Below, piece after piece: positions 44,329 to 52,801 of a DNA stretch of 64,000 nucleotides. The DNA comes from CAVTQZ01 sp963737015 (GTDB lineage Bacteria; Actinomycetota; Acidimicrobiia; Acidimicrobiales; UBA8190). Location: assembly GCA_963737015.1 (NCBI GenBank), contig CAVTQZ010000001.1, positions 1,674,001-1,738,000 of the forward strand, read 5' to 3'. The notes under the pieces were generated by a model, which saw nothing but the letters and a program-made list of their open reading frames with translations, ran no database searches and was not told where the DNA came from. Position 1 is the stretch's first letter. Each line of letters begins with the position of its first letter. A program made the position numbers and the translations under genes.

Positions 44329-45372
44329 ATGGTGACGACATCTCGGGACGGCCCGTCGGCCGACCTCAAGGGCCTTCTCGTCGGTTTCGGCTCGATCGGC
44401 CGAAGGCACCTGACGAACTTCCAAAACCTCGGAGTGCGCGACTGGGCCGTCGTCCACACCGGCAGAGGCACTCTGCCCTTGGAAGCGCCTTGTCCGGTGA
44501 GGACGTACGCGGACCTGGAGACCGCGTTGGAGAAGGAAAGGCCGACCTTCGCGATCGTGGCCAATCCCACAAACCTTCATGTCCGGAGCACTCTGGCCTG
44601 CATCGAGGCGGATTGCCACGTCCTGGTCGAGAAACCCGTCTCCCACAGCATCCACGGGTTAGCCGATTTGGAAGCTGCGGCCGCGGCACACAGCGCCAAG
44701 GTGCTCGTAGGCTTCCAGTTCAGGTTTCATCGGGCTCTGCGGAGGATCGAAGAGATTCTCGGATCAGGATCGCTCGGGGCGCCGCTCCACGTACTGGCTG
44801 TCTGGTCCGAGCACCTTCCTTCTTGGCATCCCTGGGAGGATTGGCGCGTCGGATATGCCGCGAGGGCGGACCTGGGTGGGGGCGTCCACCACACGATCTG
44901 TCATCCGCTCGATTACCTGCGCATGCTCTTCGGCGAGCCGACGAAGGTGCTGGCATCCCTCACCGAACGAGGCCCCCTGCAACTGGACGTCGCGGAAGCG
45001 GCCGACATCGTGATCGGTTTCGGACACGGTGTCGAAGGCGTGTTGCACCTCGACTACTGGGGAAAGCCGCCCACACACCGGGTGGACATCGTCTTCACCG
45101 AGGGAACCGTCCGATGGGACTACATCAACGCCCAATTCCTGGTCTGGGACCAAGGCGCCGACAGCTGGCGCACAGAGCGCTTTCCCGGCGTCGAAGCCCG
45201 AAACGAGCTTTTCGTCTCGGAGGCCCGACACTTCTTGAATGTCATCGAAGGCCGAGAGGAGCCCGTTTGCAGCCTGCGGGACGGCATCGCGGTCACGAGG
45301 CTGTGTGACGCGATCGAACGTGCTGCTGCCACCGGCGCGCAGACTGCCTGCGCAACGACCGGAAAGGGCTGA
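44329..45372 (+). CDS. Gfo/Idh/MocA-family oxidoreductase
   Basis: A 347-residue NAD(P)-dependent protein. GLLVGFGSIGRRHLTNFQNLGV is the Rossmann loop, and HVLVEKPVSHSIHGL carries the E-K-P motif with the catalytic lysine. A C-terminal alpha/beta domain binds the sugar (DLGGGVHHTICHPLDYLRMLFG). Family members oxidise or reduce sugar nucleotides and free sugars. First in a rightward four-gene operon and divergent from neuA, suggesting a role in making or modifying the same acid sugar. Confidence 0.85.
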   Translation: MVTTSRDGPSADLKGLLVGFGSIGRRHLTNFQNLGVRDWAVVHTGRGTLPLEAPCPVRTYADLETALEKERPTFAIVANPTNLHVRSTLACIEADCHVLVEKPVSHSIHGLADLEAAAAAHSAKVLVGFQFRFHRALRRIEEILGSGSLGAPLHVLAVWSEHLPSWHPWEDWRVGYAARADLGGGVHHTICHPLDYLRMLFGEPTKVLASLTERGPLQLDVAEAADIVIGFGHGVEGVLHLDYWGKPPTHRVDIVFTEGTVRWDYINAQFLVWDQGADSWRTERFPGVEARNELFVSEARHFLNVIEGREEPVCSLRDGIAVTRLCDAIERAAATGAQTACATTGKG

Positions 45373-45374
45373 AC

Positions 45375-46955
45375 ATGGCCGTTACGACGACGCGTTCCGG
45401 GCGCGTACGGGACAGGTACCGGCTCGAGAGCATGTTCAGGCGCTATCCACCTCGCCGATACAGCCTCGACGACTACCAGAGGTGGTTCGCGAAGACCGGA
45501 GAGGTCTTCGAGCGCTATTTGAAGAGGCTGGATCCGCCCGCAAGCGCCTCCAGGACTGCTTCGAAGATCGGCGTCGTCGTGGTCCCGTGGGTGAACACCC
45601 CCGTTCCGTGGTACGCGATCATGCTCGCGCTCGGCCTGGCTCGCCGCGGTCGTGAGGTCGTCATCCTTTGGGACGACACGGGATTTCCCGAAAGGGAGAT
45701 AGGGCGGCAGAACCGGGTGGTAGGGAAGGTGCTGTCGTCTCCGTACCAACCTCTTCAGGTCGTCCGCCTGACAGAGCACTTGTCCCAGCGTTCGGCCGCC
45801 GACGCTGATTCGCTGATCCAGAGCCTCACCGAGCAGAACCTGACGTGGATCCAGCGTGGAGGTCCACCGAACGAGTCGCAGACGAACCTGCGCGCAGATG
45901 TGAGGATTTCCCTGACAGGCTCGATCGAGCACATCAGGGGAGCTCTCGAGGACACCGAGCCCGATTGCGTGCTGCTCCCTGGGGGCGTGTATGGAACCAG
46001 CGGTCTCTTCGTCCACGAAGCAAGCTCGCGAGGGATTCGGGTCGCCACGTTCGACACCGACCGTCGGGTAGCGCAGATCTGCGTCGACGGTGTCGCGGCC
46101 CAGAACGGAGACATCGCCCGAGCCTTCCGTGCGTTGTGGGACGAAAGTGGGACGACCCGACGCGACGCAATCGGGATCGCCCTCGACGAGCTCCAGAACC
46201 GTTCCGCGAACCGTGATTCATACGGGTTCCAGGCACTGCCTGCGATAGGCCCGACTTCGGGATCGGACGGAAGCGTCCTGATTCCGCTCAACGTCGAATG
46301 GGACACGGCAGCCCTCGGCCGTCATCGCCTTTTCGAAGACACCATCGAGTGGATCACGTCGACGGTGGAGACGGTACTGCGCCGAGATCACGGTCCCGTG
46401 ATCGTCCGCCAGCATCCCTCCGAACGTCGCAAGCTTCAGCGCAGCCGCCTCGACGTCGAATCCGCTTTGCGAGAGCATTTCGGCGACGATCCGCGATGTC
46501 ACTTTGTAGCTGCAGACGACCCGATCAGCTCGTATGACCTTCTGCGATCGGCGAGGCTGGTACTCCCGTACGTGTCCACCATCGCCATGGAAGCTGCTGC
46601 GTTGGGAAAGCCGGTGCTCATATCAGGAGACGCCTATTACTCCGACCTGGGATTCGTCTGGAGCGCCGGGTCACGCGCGGAGTACTTCGAGCTTCTGGAG
46701 AAGGGTCTCGACGGCCGGCTCGATCTTCTACCCGACCAACGCGATCGTGCGCTCGCCTGCTATTACTTGTCCGCCGTACGCAACCGCATCACTACCGATT
46801 TCACCCCCCATCCCGATGACTTCTGGACCTGGTGTCGCAGGCCGGCGGACTCGCTTTTCGGCGAGCCCGAAGTATCCGACATCCTGGAGGCGATCGACTG
46901 CGATGTCCCCATATCGCTGCTTCGTCATCGTCGTAGCCTGAACGACGGACCCTGA
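45375..46955 (+). CDS. Capsule polysaccharide transferase-like protein (KpsS/GT-B-like)
   Basis: A 526-residue protein starting two bases after the previous stop. The C-terminal half has IVRQHPSERRKL, a strand/loop ISSYDLLRSARLVLPYVSTIAMEAAALGKPVLISGDAYYSDLGF, which recalls KpsS/KpsC and other CMP-sugar-dependent capsule transferases (HP motif and a late S-T-x-x-x-E). The N-terminal half starts its fold at IGVVVVPWVNTPVPWYAIMLALGLARRG. It is a plausible enzyme for using the CMP-activated sugar made by the divergent neuA operon. Family call is tentative. Confidence 0.6.
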   Translation: MAVTTTRSGRVRDRYRLESMFRRYPPRRYSLDDYQRWFAKTGEVFERYLKRLDPPASASRTASKIGVVVVPWVNTPVPWYAIMLALGLARRGREVVILWDDTGFPEREIGRQNRVVGKVLSSPYQPLQVVRLTEHLSQRSAADADSLIQSLTEQNLTWIQRGGPPNESQTNLRADVRISLTGSIEHIRGALEDTEPDCVLLPGGVYGTSGLFVHEASSRGIRVATFDTDRRVAQICVDGVAAQNGDIARAFRALWDESGTTRRDAIGIALDELQNRSANRDSYGFQALPAIGPTSGSDGSVLIPLNVEWDTAALGRHRLFEDTIEWITSTVETVLRRDHGPVIVRQHPSERRKLQRSRLDVESALREHFGDDPRCHFVAADDPISSYDLLRSARLVLPYVSTIAMEAAALGKPVLISGDAYYSDLGFVWSAGSRAEYFELLEKGLDGRLDLLPDQRDRALACYYLSAVRNRITTDFTPHPDDFWTWCRRPADSLFGEPEVSDILEAIDCDVPISLLRHRRSLNDGP

Positions 46956-46962
46956 AAGATCC

Positions 46963-48342
46963 GTGCCACCGCTTCCCACCTCTTCGCCGACAGCGAGGAT
47001 CAGGAGGGGGATCCGCTCCCCGCGTCGATCGTTGTCGAAGGTGGCGGGTCTCGCGCGCCAGAGAATCCGCCGCCCAGAGGACTACGCACTTTCGGAGAGG
47101 TACCTCGAACCGATCGTCACGGGTCCATCCAACGACCACACGGCATCGCGCCTGACCCTCATCAACGACTGCAGGGACCAGCCCAATTACGGCGCCAGTG
47201 CCCTGATCGAGGGCTTGATCACAGTCATCTCGCGCTGTGTGCCTGACGTCACCATGGTGCCGGTGCCCTCGCACTGGCTTCTCGACAAGAGCCAGTGGCA
47301 GGCGACCTTCGAAGAGGGGGGGCGTGGGCTTCGACAACCCGTCGCGAAATTCCCTCAGTTGGCGGACCAATTCGAGACCATCGCCGACAAGTGGTCCGAC
47401 GGGTCAGGCGGTCCTGGGGTCACCGACTTCCTAGATCGGTTAACCGGGTCGGACCTCGTGGTGCTGAACGGGGAGGGGAGCATCTACCGGGCCAACCAGA
47501 GCGCGATAAAAGAGCTCTTCCTGGCGTGGCTCTCGAAGGAACGGCTGGGAATTCCCACAGTGTTCTTGAACGGGATGGTGCACCTCACCGACGTGTTGCC
47601 CGTGTTGCCGGCGATGGTACGAAAGACGTTCACCATTCTCGACGCTGTGGCTCTGCGTGAGCCCTACTCACTTCGGAACCTCCGACAGTTCGCTCCCGAT
47701 GTGGACGCGCGGGTCTTTCCGGATTCCGCGTTCGTGTTCGGACCGGATCATGCCCGAAGCTCGTCGGTGGTCCGAGCCATACGGGACGAACTCGGAGCTG
47801 GGTCGTTCTTCTGCTTCGACCCGGGGCCGATGCCCATCGACGCCGGCTATCCCAAGGAATCGGGTCTCTACGACCTGATCTCTACATTGAAAGAAGTCGT
47901 TCCGGAGGTCGTCTTCGTGTCGACCGGCCCAGCGGACCGGTTCATCCAACGGGTGGCCGGCGAGACCGACTCGTTGTACGTCGATTCCATCGCGGGCTAC
48001 CGGGAGTACATGGCGCTAGTCGAGCAGGCGGAGTTCATCGTTACCGGCAGGTATCACAATCCCATCCTCGCTGCCATCATGGGCTGCCCGTCCATCTCAC
48101 TGGCTTCGACGTCGCACAAGGTCCACGGCGCCTGCGAGATGCTCGACAACGTCGTGGGGATGCCGTACGACGGTACACACCTGCGCCCCCAACTCGATTC
48201 GATCCGCCAACAAGCCTCGTCGTACGTGCAACACCGGGAACAAGTTCGCAGCCGGCTGCAGGAGGTCTGCGAACGAAGGCGGGTCGAAGTCCTCCAGATG
48301 GGCGAAGTGGTCAAGGCCGCGCTTCGGCCGAGAACCACCTGA
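46963..48342 (+). CDS. Polysaccharide pyruvyl transferase family protein
   Basis: A 459-residue protein from GTG 46963. It has LTLINDCRDQPNYGASALIEGL, the family start with N-x-G-A, DLVVLNGEGSIY, VFLNGMVHL, and near the end EFIVTGRYHNPILAAIMGCPSISLASTSHKVHG, the strongly conserved R-(Y/F)-H-x(4)-A motif. These enzymes form pyruvate ketals on glycan sugars using PEP (CsaB/WcaK type). It adds negative charge to the polymer, alongside sulfate and uronic acids. Seven bases after the KpsS-like stop. Confidence 0.88.
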   Translation: MPPLPTSSPTARIRRGIRSPRRSLSKVAGLARQRIRRPEDYALSERYLEPIVTGPSNDHTASRLTLINDCRDQPNYGASALIEGLITVISRCVPDVTMVPVPSHWLLDKSQWQATFEEGGRGLRQPVAKFPQLADQFETIADKWSDGSGGPGVTDFLDRLTGSDLVVLNGEGSIYRANQSAIKELFLAWLSKERLGIPTVFLNGMVHLTDVLPVLPAMVRKTFTILDAVALREPYSLRNLRQFAPDVDARVFPDSAFVFGPDHARSSSVVRAIRDELGAGSFFCFDPGPMPIDAGYPKESGLYDLISTLKEVVPEVVFVSTGPADRFIQRVAGETDSLYVDSIAGYREYMALVEQAEFIVTGRYHNPILAAIMGCPSISLASTSHKVHGACEMLDNVVGMPYDGTHLRPQLDSIRQQASSYVQHREQVRSRLQEVCERRRVEVLQMGEVVKAALRPRTT

Positions 48343-48351
48343 ATACGGACC

Positions 48352-50211
48352 TTGTCCGGCGTTCGTCCTCTGATCGTGAAGCAGCCCCCGGCCCTGTCCC
48401 TCGGGGCGGAGCAAACGAGTCAGAGGATCCTCGCCATCGCCGCAGTCGCGGGGGTGGTCCTTTCCGGCCTCTTTCTGCGGCTCTGGATCCTCGGCCGCAT
48501 GCCGTTCGACTCCTCGACGGCTGTTACGGGTTTGATGGCACGAGAGATCCTCCACGGGCACTTCTCAGCGTTCTATTGGGGGCAGAACTACGGCGGTGCA
48601 GAGCCCTACGTCGTCGCGGTGATGTTCGCTCTCTTCGGTGAGTCGCAGCTGACGCTCGGCCTCACTCCCGTGCTCTTGGACGTTGTCGCAGCCGTCCTCG
48701 TTTGGCGCATCGGCCGGAGGCTGTTCTCCCCGGGCATCGGTATAGGTGCCGCGCTTCTCTTCTGGATCGGTCCCGAGGTCTACGTGTTCGACTCGACCCA
48801 GGAGTACGGCTTTCGTTTCGTGACGCTCGTCTGCGGGCTGGCCGTGATGCTCCTGGCCATCCGCATCGCTCAACGTGAGGAGACCCCTCACATCTATGTT
48901 GGCAAGAGCCAGGGCTCCCGACCCGTGGTCGTGGTCGGCACAACGCAGCTCGTCTTGCGCCTCGACTGGCTTGGCCTTGGGCTGTTCGCGGGGATCGGTT
49001 GGTGGGCTTCCCCTGAGATCGCCTACTACCTGGCGCCTTCCATCGTCTTTCTCGTGTGGAGATTTCTCCGGGGACGACTGCGTTTTCGGCCCTCCCTGGT
49101 GGCACTCGGCGCGACGAGCGCCGTCCTGGGCGCTCTCCCCTGGCTGTGGGTCAATGTCCCGAGCCGCTTCAGTTCCCTGCGCAACGTTTCGGACCAGCCT
49201 CATCAGTCGTACACCAGCCATCTTTCGACCTTCTTCACCAAGGTGGCACCGATCGTGATGGGGCTGCGCCTGAGACAGAACTACGACCCCGTCCACCAAG
49301 CCTGGGTCCCCGGGGCCGGCGGGTTTCTCGTAAGCCCCGGCCCGCGGTGGTGGGGCATCGTCGGTGCCCTCGTGTACATGGCGGTCGGTTCCGCACTCCT
49401 CGTCTGGGTCGTCGTGCTCATACGCCGCAGGCAGGCGCTGATCCTGGCGGGGGCTTTCCTCGCTTTTCCCCTCCTCTATGCGTTCTCGCCGTTCGCCGGG
49501 GATTGGCAGGACGGCCGCTACGGGCTCTTCCTTGCACCGCTCTTGACGCTGCTCGTCGCATCAGGACTGAGCGCCGCGTTCAACCGGCTCCGCACGCGTG
49601 AGCTGGCTATCCCGCTCGCCGTCCTCATGAGCCTCACCCTTACCCTCGTGGCTGTGGCGCAGCTCTATCCCTACATTCCCGTATCGCCTACCGCGCCCTA
49701 CACGCCGGTCTCGGCCAGCTCGCCCCGAAGCGGCTGGTTCACATGGCACCCGAACCCGAACCCAGAGGAGACAGCGCTGACAAGGGACGTGGAGTCGGCG
49801 CACCTCAACAAGGTCTGGTCCGGCTACTACATCGCGCGGATGTTCAATTGGGAATCACATGGACGTCTCACCGCGAGCGACGTGCGATACGGCCCGACGA
49901 GCTATTACTCGGCGCTCGCCGCCGCGCGGGCACCTGCCTGGCTGTTCGCGAATCCCTCGTGGGATCCCAGGACCGCCGGAGCAGCGGTCGACCAGCCCTA
50001 TCAGCTCCTCAACCCGGGTTGCCTGAGCGGGCAACCTGATTACTGCCTGACGCCCGGCGAGTTCGAGTCCTTCCTGGCCCGAAGGGACATCGCGTACAGG
50101 GTGGTGGGAATGGGACCCCTCATAGCAATCGAACCGTCTCGGGGGATCCCCAGGCAGGTCCTGGCGGCCTTTCACCGCTCCGTGTCAGCACGAGCGGCGC
50201 TCGGAGATTGA
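48352..50211 (+). CDS. Polytopic GT-C-type glycosyltransferase-like membrane protein
   Basis: A 619-residue protein with about ten to eleven hydrophobic spans up to residue 445, then an extracytoplasmic domain of about 170 residues (NKVWSGYYIARMFNWESHGRLTASDVRYG ... DIAYRVVGMGPLIAIEP). After the first span there is a loop with PFDSSTAVTGLMAREILHGHFSAFYWGQNYGG, where acidic residues near the first extracellular loop match GT39/GT83-like enzymes. It would use a polyprenyl-phosphate sugar on the outer face. Last gene of the Gfo/Idh operon. Donor unknown. Confidence 0.75.
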   Translation: MSGVRPLIVKQPPALSLGAEQTSQRILAIAAVAGVVLSGLFLRLWILGRMPFDSSTAVTGLMAREILHGHFSAFYWGQNYGGAEPYVVAVMFALFGESQLTLGLTPVLLDVVAAVLVWRIGRRLFSPGIGIGAALLFWIGPEVYVFDSTQEYGFRFVTLVCGLAVMLLAIRIAQREETPHIYVGKSQGSRPVVVVGTTQLVLRLDWLGLGLFAGIGWWASPEIAYYLAPSIVFLVWRFLRGRLRFRPSLVALGATSAVLGALPWLWVNVPSRFSSLRNVSDQPHQSYTSHLSTFFTKVAPIVMGLRLRQNYDPVHQAWVPGAGGFLVSPGPRWWGIVGALVYMAVGSALLVWVVVLIRRRQALILAGAFLAFPLLYAFSPFAGDWQDGRYGLFLAPLLTLLVASGLSAAFNRLRTRELAIPLAVLMSLTLTLVAVAQLYPYIPVSPTAPYTPVSASSPRSGWFTWHPNPNPEETALTRDVESAHLNKVWSGYYIARMFNWESHGRLTASDVRYGPTSYYSALAAARAPAWLFANPSWDPRTAGAAVDQPYQLLNPGCLSGQPDYCLTPGEFESFLARRDIAYRVVGMGPLIAIEPSRGIPRQVLAAFHRSVSARAALGD

Positions 50212-50220
50212 TCCGGCGCC

Positions 50221-51051
50221 TTATCGCCTTGCGGCTCTGAAAGGATTGAATCGCAGCTCTTTGTGAAGACCGCGACGCGACGCGCCGGGGCGTCCAACGG
50301 AACGGCAGTGGTAACCGCACGTGTTCACCAGCACCAGGGAGTTCCGGCTGCACGTGAACACGCGGCGCTCGAGCCCGCGGCTCTTCACCTCCTCGTCACT
50401 CACCGGGCGTGATTTGCGGTTCGATCGGATGGATTCGAGATAATCGTGGCGGAGCCTCACGCTGTCGATGAGGTGCGAACCGGGGACGTATACGAAGGCG
50501 GCGTTCTCGGCGCTCACGTCGTCGAGGTACAACCACATCTTGTGCGTGCTGAAGAAGGTGTCGACGTGGAGTGTCGTCTGCCCATCGGGCTCCGAATAGT
50601 CGCCCAGAATCAGATGCTCGATCAGAGCGCCCCCGTCACCGATCTGCCTGTCCGTTCGACGCTCGGCCTTGGAAGCCAACGCAGTGACGGCAGCACCTAG
50701 GCGCCACTCCGCCAAGCGGGGGAAGCGTCCTTCATCCACTTTCACAAGGTGGTACCGGCGAGATTCGGTCGTGCCGTCGCGCTCGAACCACGTCGGTGAG
50801 CTCTCAGCCATGAACGCATCGGTCTCACGGTCGAGCTCGGCGAACTCCGAAGCGGACAGGAAATTCTCGCAGACGACTACCCCTGTTCGCGCCAATTCCG
50901 CCATCAGTGGGTCACCGGACCCCGGCCTCAGCCTGTAGAGAAGCCTGGCCGCTACGGCGCGAAACGGCTGGATGCCGGCCAGGTTGAGTGCGCGGCTCTC
51001 GATGGTCTTGTCACCTGTGAATACCCGGGCGATGTCGGTGACCGGGCTCAT
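50221..51051 (-). CDS. Phytanoyl-CoA dioxygenase (PhyH) family protein
   Basis: A 276-residue Fe(II)/2-oxoglutarate oxygenase-like protein. GVVVCENFLSASEFAEL is the usual N-terminal strand, TTLHVDTFF supplies the H-x-D iron ligands, YVPGSHLI is the family turn, and NTCGYHCRSVGRPGASRRGLHKELRF gives the distal His and the Arg that binds 2-oxoglutarate. PhyH-like proteins occur in glycan and secondary-metabolite clusters, where they hydroxylate small substrates. Convergent with the GT-C gene (ten-base gap). Substrate unknown. Confidence 0.82.
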   Translation of the reverse strand: MSPVTDIARVFTGDKTIESRALNLAGIQPFRAVAARLLYRLRPGSGDPLMAELARTGVVVCENFLSASEFAELDRETDAFMAESSPTWFERDGTTESRRYHLVKVDEGRFPRLAEWRLGAAVTALASKAERRTDRQIGDGGALIEHLILGDYSEPDGQTTLHVDTFFSTHKMWLYLDDVSAENAAFVYVPGSHLIDSVRLRHDYLESIRSNRKSRPVSDEEVKSRGLERRVFTCSRNSLVLVNTCGYHCRSVGRPGASRRGLHKELRFNPFRAARR

Positions 51052-51076
51052 CAGCAGCTCCCCATTTGCTTCGTTT

Positions 51077-52561
51077 TCATCTGTCCACCACGAGGCTTGC
51101 CTGGCCCGTCGGTCCTTTCGTGCTCACCGCCAGGAAGGTCAAGGTGTTGGCCCCGCTCTCGAGCGGGATCTTCGCGGACCAGAGCATCTTCCATTGCCAT
51201 CCCGCACCCGGGCTCCCAGATTCTCTCATCCACGTCATCTGGGCAGTACCGCTACGGTTCTGGCCGCTCGTCCAGTACACGGCCCGGATCGCAAAGGGGT
51301 CGGTCGCGTATCCACTGATGGTGATGGACGAACGACCCTTTGCCTGGTACGCGGGATTCCCGGTCGGGCGTTGCACGACTACGGCGGGCGGGTCCTCGTC
51401 GGCCGTCGTGGTCGACGTGGCTTCACGCAGTGCCGGGACGTATGGCCCGTAGTCGAATGCGTCGAGCGTCTTGTACGAATAGACCCCGAAGGTCCCGTCC
51501 ATGGCCCATCGGGAGAAGGCTTGCAGCTGCTCGGCGACGTATCCCGGCGGCCTCACCGCGGCGTAAGAACCTTCGTGGGCGGCGTCTCCGTTTATCCACC
51601 CGAAAGGCGACTCGAATATTCGTGACGACGCGTAGGGCCAATTGGACAGGCCGCGCGAGAGCACGCTGAACACGGTGTTGTACTGGTACTGGAGTGCCGA
51701 GTCCCAGGTGGCTCCGTCCAGGGTCGGCTCCTTGTAGAACGTGGCGTCCAGCAAGAGGATCTGCCGGTAGCCCTCGACACTTGTAATACCGTCCCAGAAG
51801 TTGATCTGAACGTTGTCGGAGGACGAAGAGTCGATCATCCCGGGGAATTGACTGTCGTACACGACGAGCGAGACGTCCGAGTAGCCGGCGAGCAGTGCGC
51901 GCATGAACTGCTGACCCCTGCGTTTCGCCTCGGATCTCACCTGTCCCTCTGAGTGCGCGCTGCCCTGGTAGTCCCACTTCCATCCGTCCTCCGCCGTGTA
52001 GAGCTCCTGGTCGAGGGCGATCCCGGTGAAACCCATCAGATGAGCGGCAGACGCCAGCTCACGGACCCTGGGAATCACGTCGCGCGACCACCCTCGGCTG
52101 TCGAACCACCCGTCGAGCGGTGTGCGCGAGTTGTACAGGTTCGCGAGATAGAAGGCGAGGTACATCGACATGCCGAGAGTCCTGGCGCGCTGTGCAACCT
52201 TCGAGGTCGTGAGGGCTTGCTGAATCGAGTACTGCGTGGCGCTCAGGTCAGCGTGCGCGTTGCCGGTGAACGAGGCGTTTACGCCCCCCATCCCGTCGAG
52301 GTATTCGGTCTCGCACACGAATCCCCCGGATCCGCGTGCCTTCCACTTCTCGAGATCGGCATTCGAGAGACCGACGCAGTCATGCCAGTTCACCCAAACC
52401 AGGAAATGATCGGTCCCACTGGAGGCCTTCTGCGGCTTGGGGAGGTTGATGTTGGAAACCGATCGTCCCCCGCCGCATGACGCGCTGAGAGCGACGATCA
52501 GAATCAGAATGGCGGGGAGTGCCGCTGCCCTTCGTGTCACTAGGCCTTTGGGTGATCCCAA
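51077..52561 (-). CDS. Secreted TIM-barrel-like lipoprotein (family of five in this window)
   Basis: A 494-residue protein with a hydrophobic signal segment (ALPAILILIVALSAS) ending at Cys29, a probable lipoprotein. The fold looks like a (beta/alpha)8 barrel by its strand pattern: FLVWVNWHD, GFVCETEYL, MSMYLAFYLANL, GFTGIALDQELYT (D184-Q185-E186), VSLVVYDSQFPG, VQINFWDGITSVEGY. A C-terminal Ig-like domain follows (SSITISGYATDPFAIRAVYWTSG). It is homologous to the proteins at 58123, 60544 and 62922 and the pseudogene at 17564. The acidic residue after strand 4 suggests a glycoside hydrolase, but no named family was recognised. Confidence 0.75.
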   Translation of the reverse strand: MGSPKGLVTRRAAALPAILILIVALSASCGGGRSVSNINLPKPQKASSGTDHFLVWVNWHDCVGLSNADLEKWKARGSGGFVCETEYLDGMGGVNASFTGNAHADLSATQYSIQQALTTSKVAQRARTLGMSMYLAFYLANLYNSRTPLDGWFDSRGWSRDVIPRVRELASAAHLMGFTGIALDQELYTAEDGWKWDYQGSAHSEGQVRSEAKRRGQQFMRALLAGYSDVSLVVYDSQFPGMIDSSSSDNVQINFWDGITSVEGYRQILLLDATFYKEPTLDGATWDSALQYQYNTVFSVLSRGLSNWPYASSRIFESPFGWINGDAAHEGSYAAVRPPGYVAEQLQAFSRWAMDGTFGVYSYKTLDAFDYGPYVPALREATSTTTADEDPPAVVVQRPTGNPAYQAKGRSSITISGYATDPFAIRAVYWTSGQNRSGTAQMTWMRESGSPGAGWQWKMLWSAKIPLESGANTLTFLAVSTKGPTGQASLVVDR

Positions 52562-52644
52562 GCCGCAGCAATCGACTTTCGCCGCGACCCGACGAACACG
52601 TCCAATACCGTAAGTTCGGGCGCCCTTTGGAGCCGGGGGGCATC

Positions 52645-52656
52645 CTCCCTAGGGGG
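52645..52656. promoter_or_regulatory. G/C palindrome CTCCC-TAG-GGGG (candidate operator)
   Basis: In the divergent region between the lipoprotein gene and a GT4 gene, with the same TAG centre as the element at 25031. On the minus strand a possible -10-like TACGGTAT lies about 30 bases further toward the lipoprotein gene. Confidence 0.4.
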
Positions 52657-52801
52657 CTGATGCGCCCACTCAGTGACGGTGTTCGGCTTTTTTGGCGGCA
52701 CCGCTTCCCCGAGGTTTAGGTTGCCGTCCCTGATGGCTCGCAAGCCTGAGTTGGGTGGTCTTTCAGGAGACTCGCCCCCGTACGCACCAGACCTCAACCA
52801 G

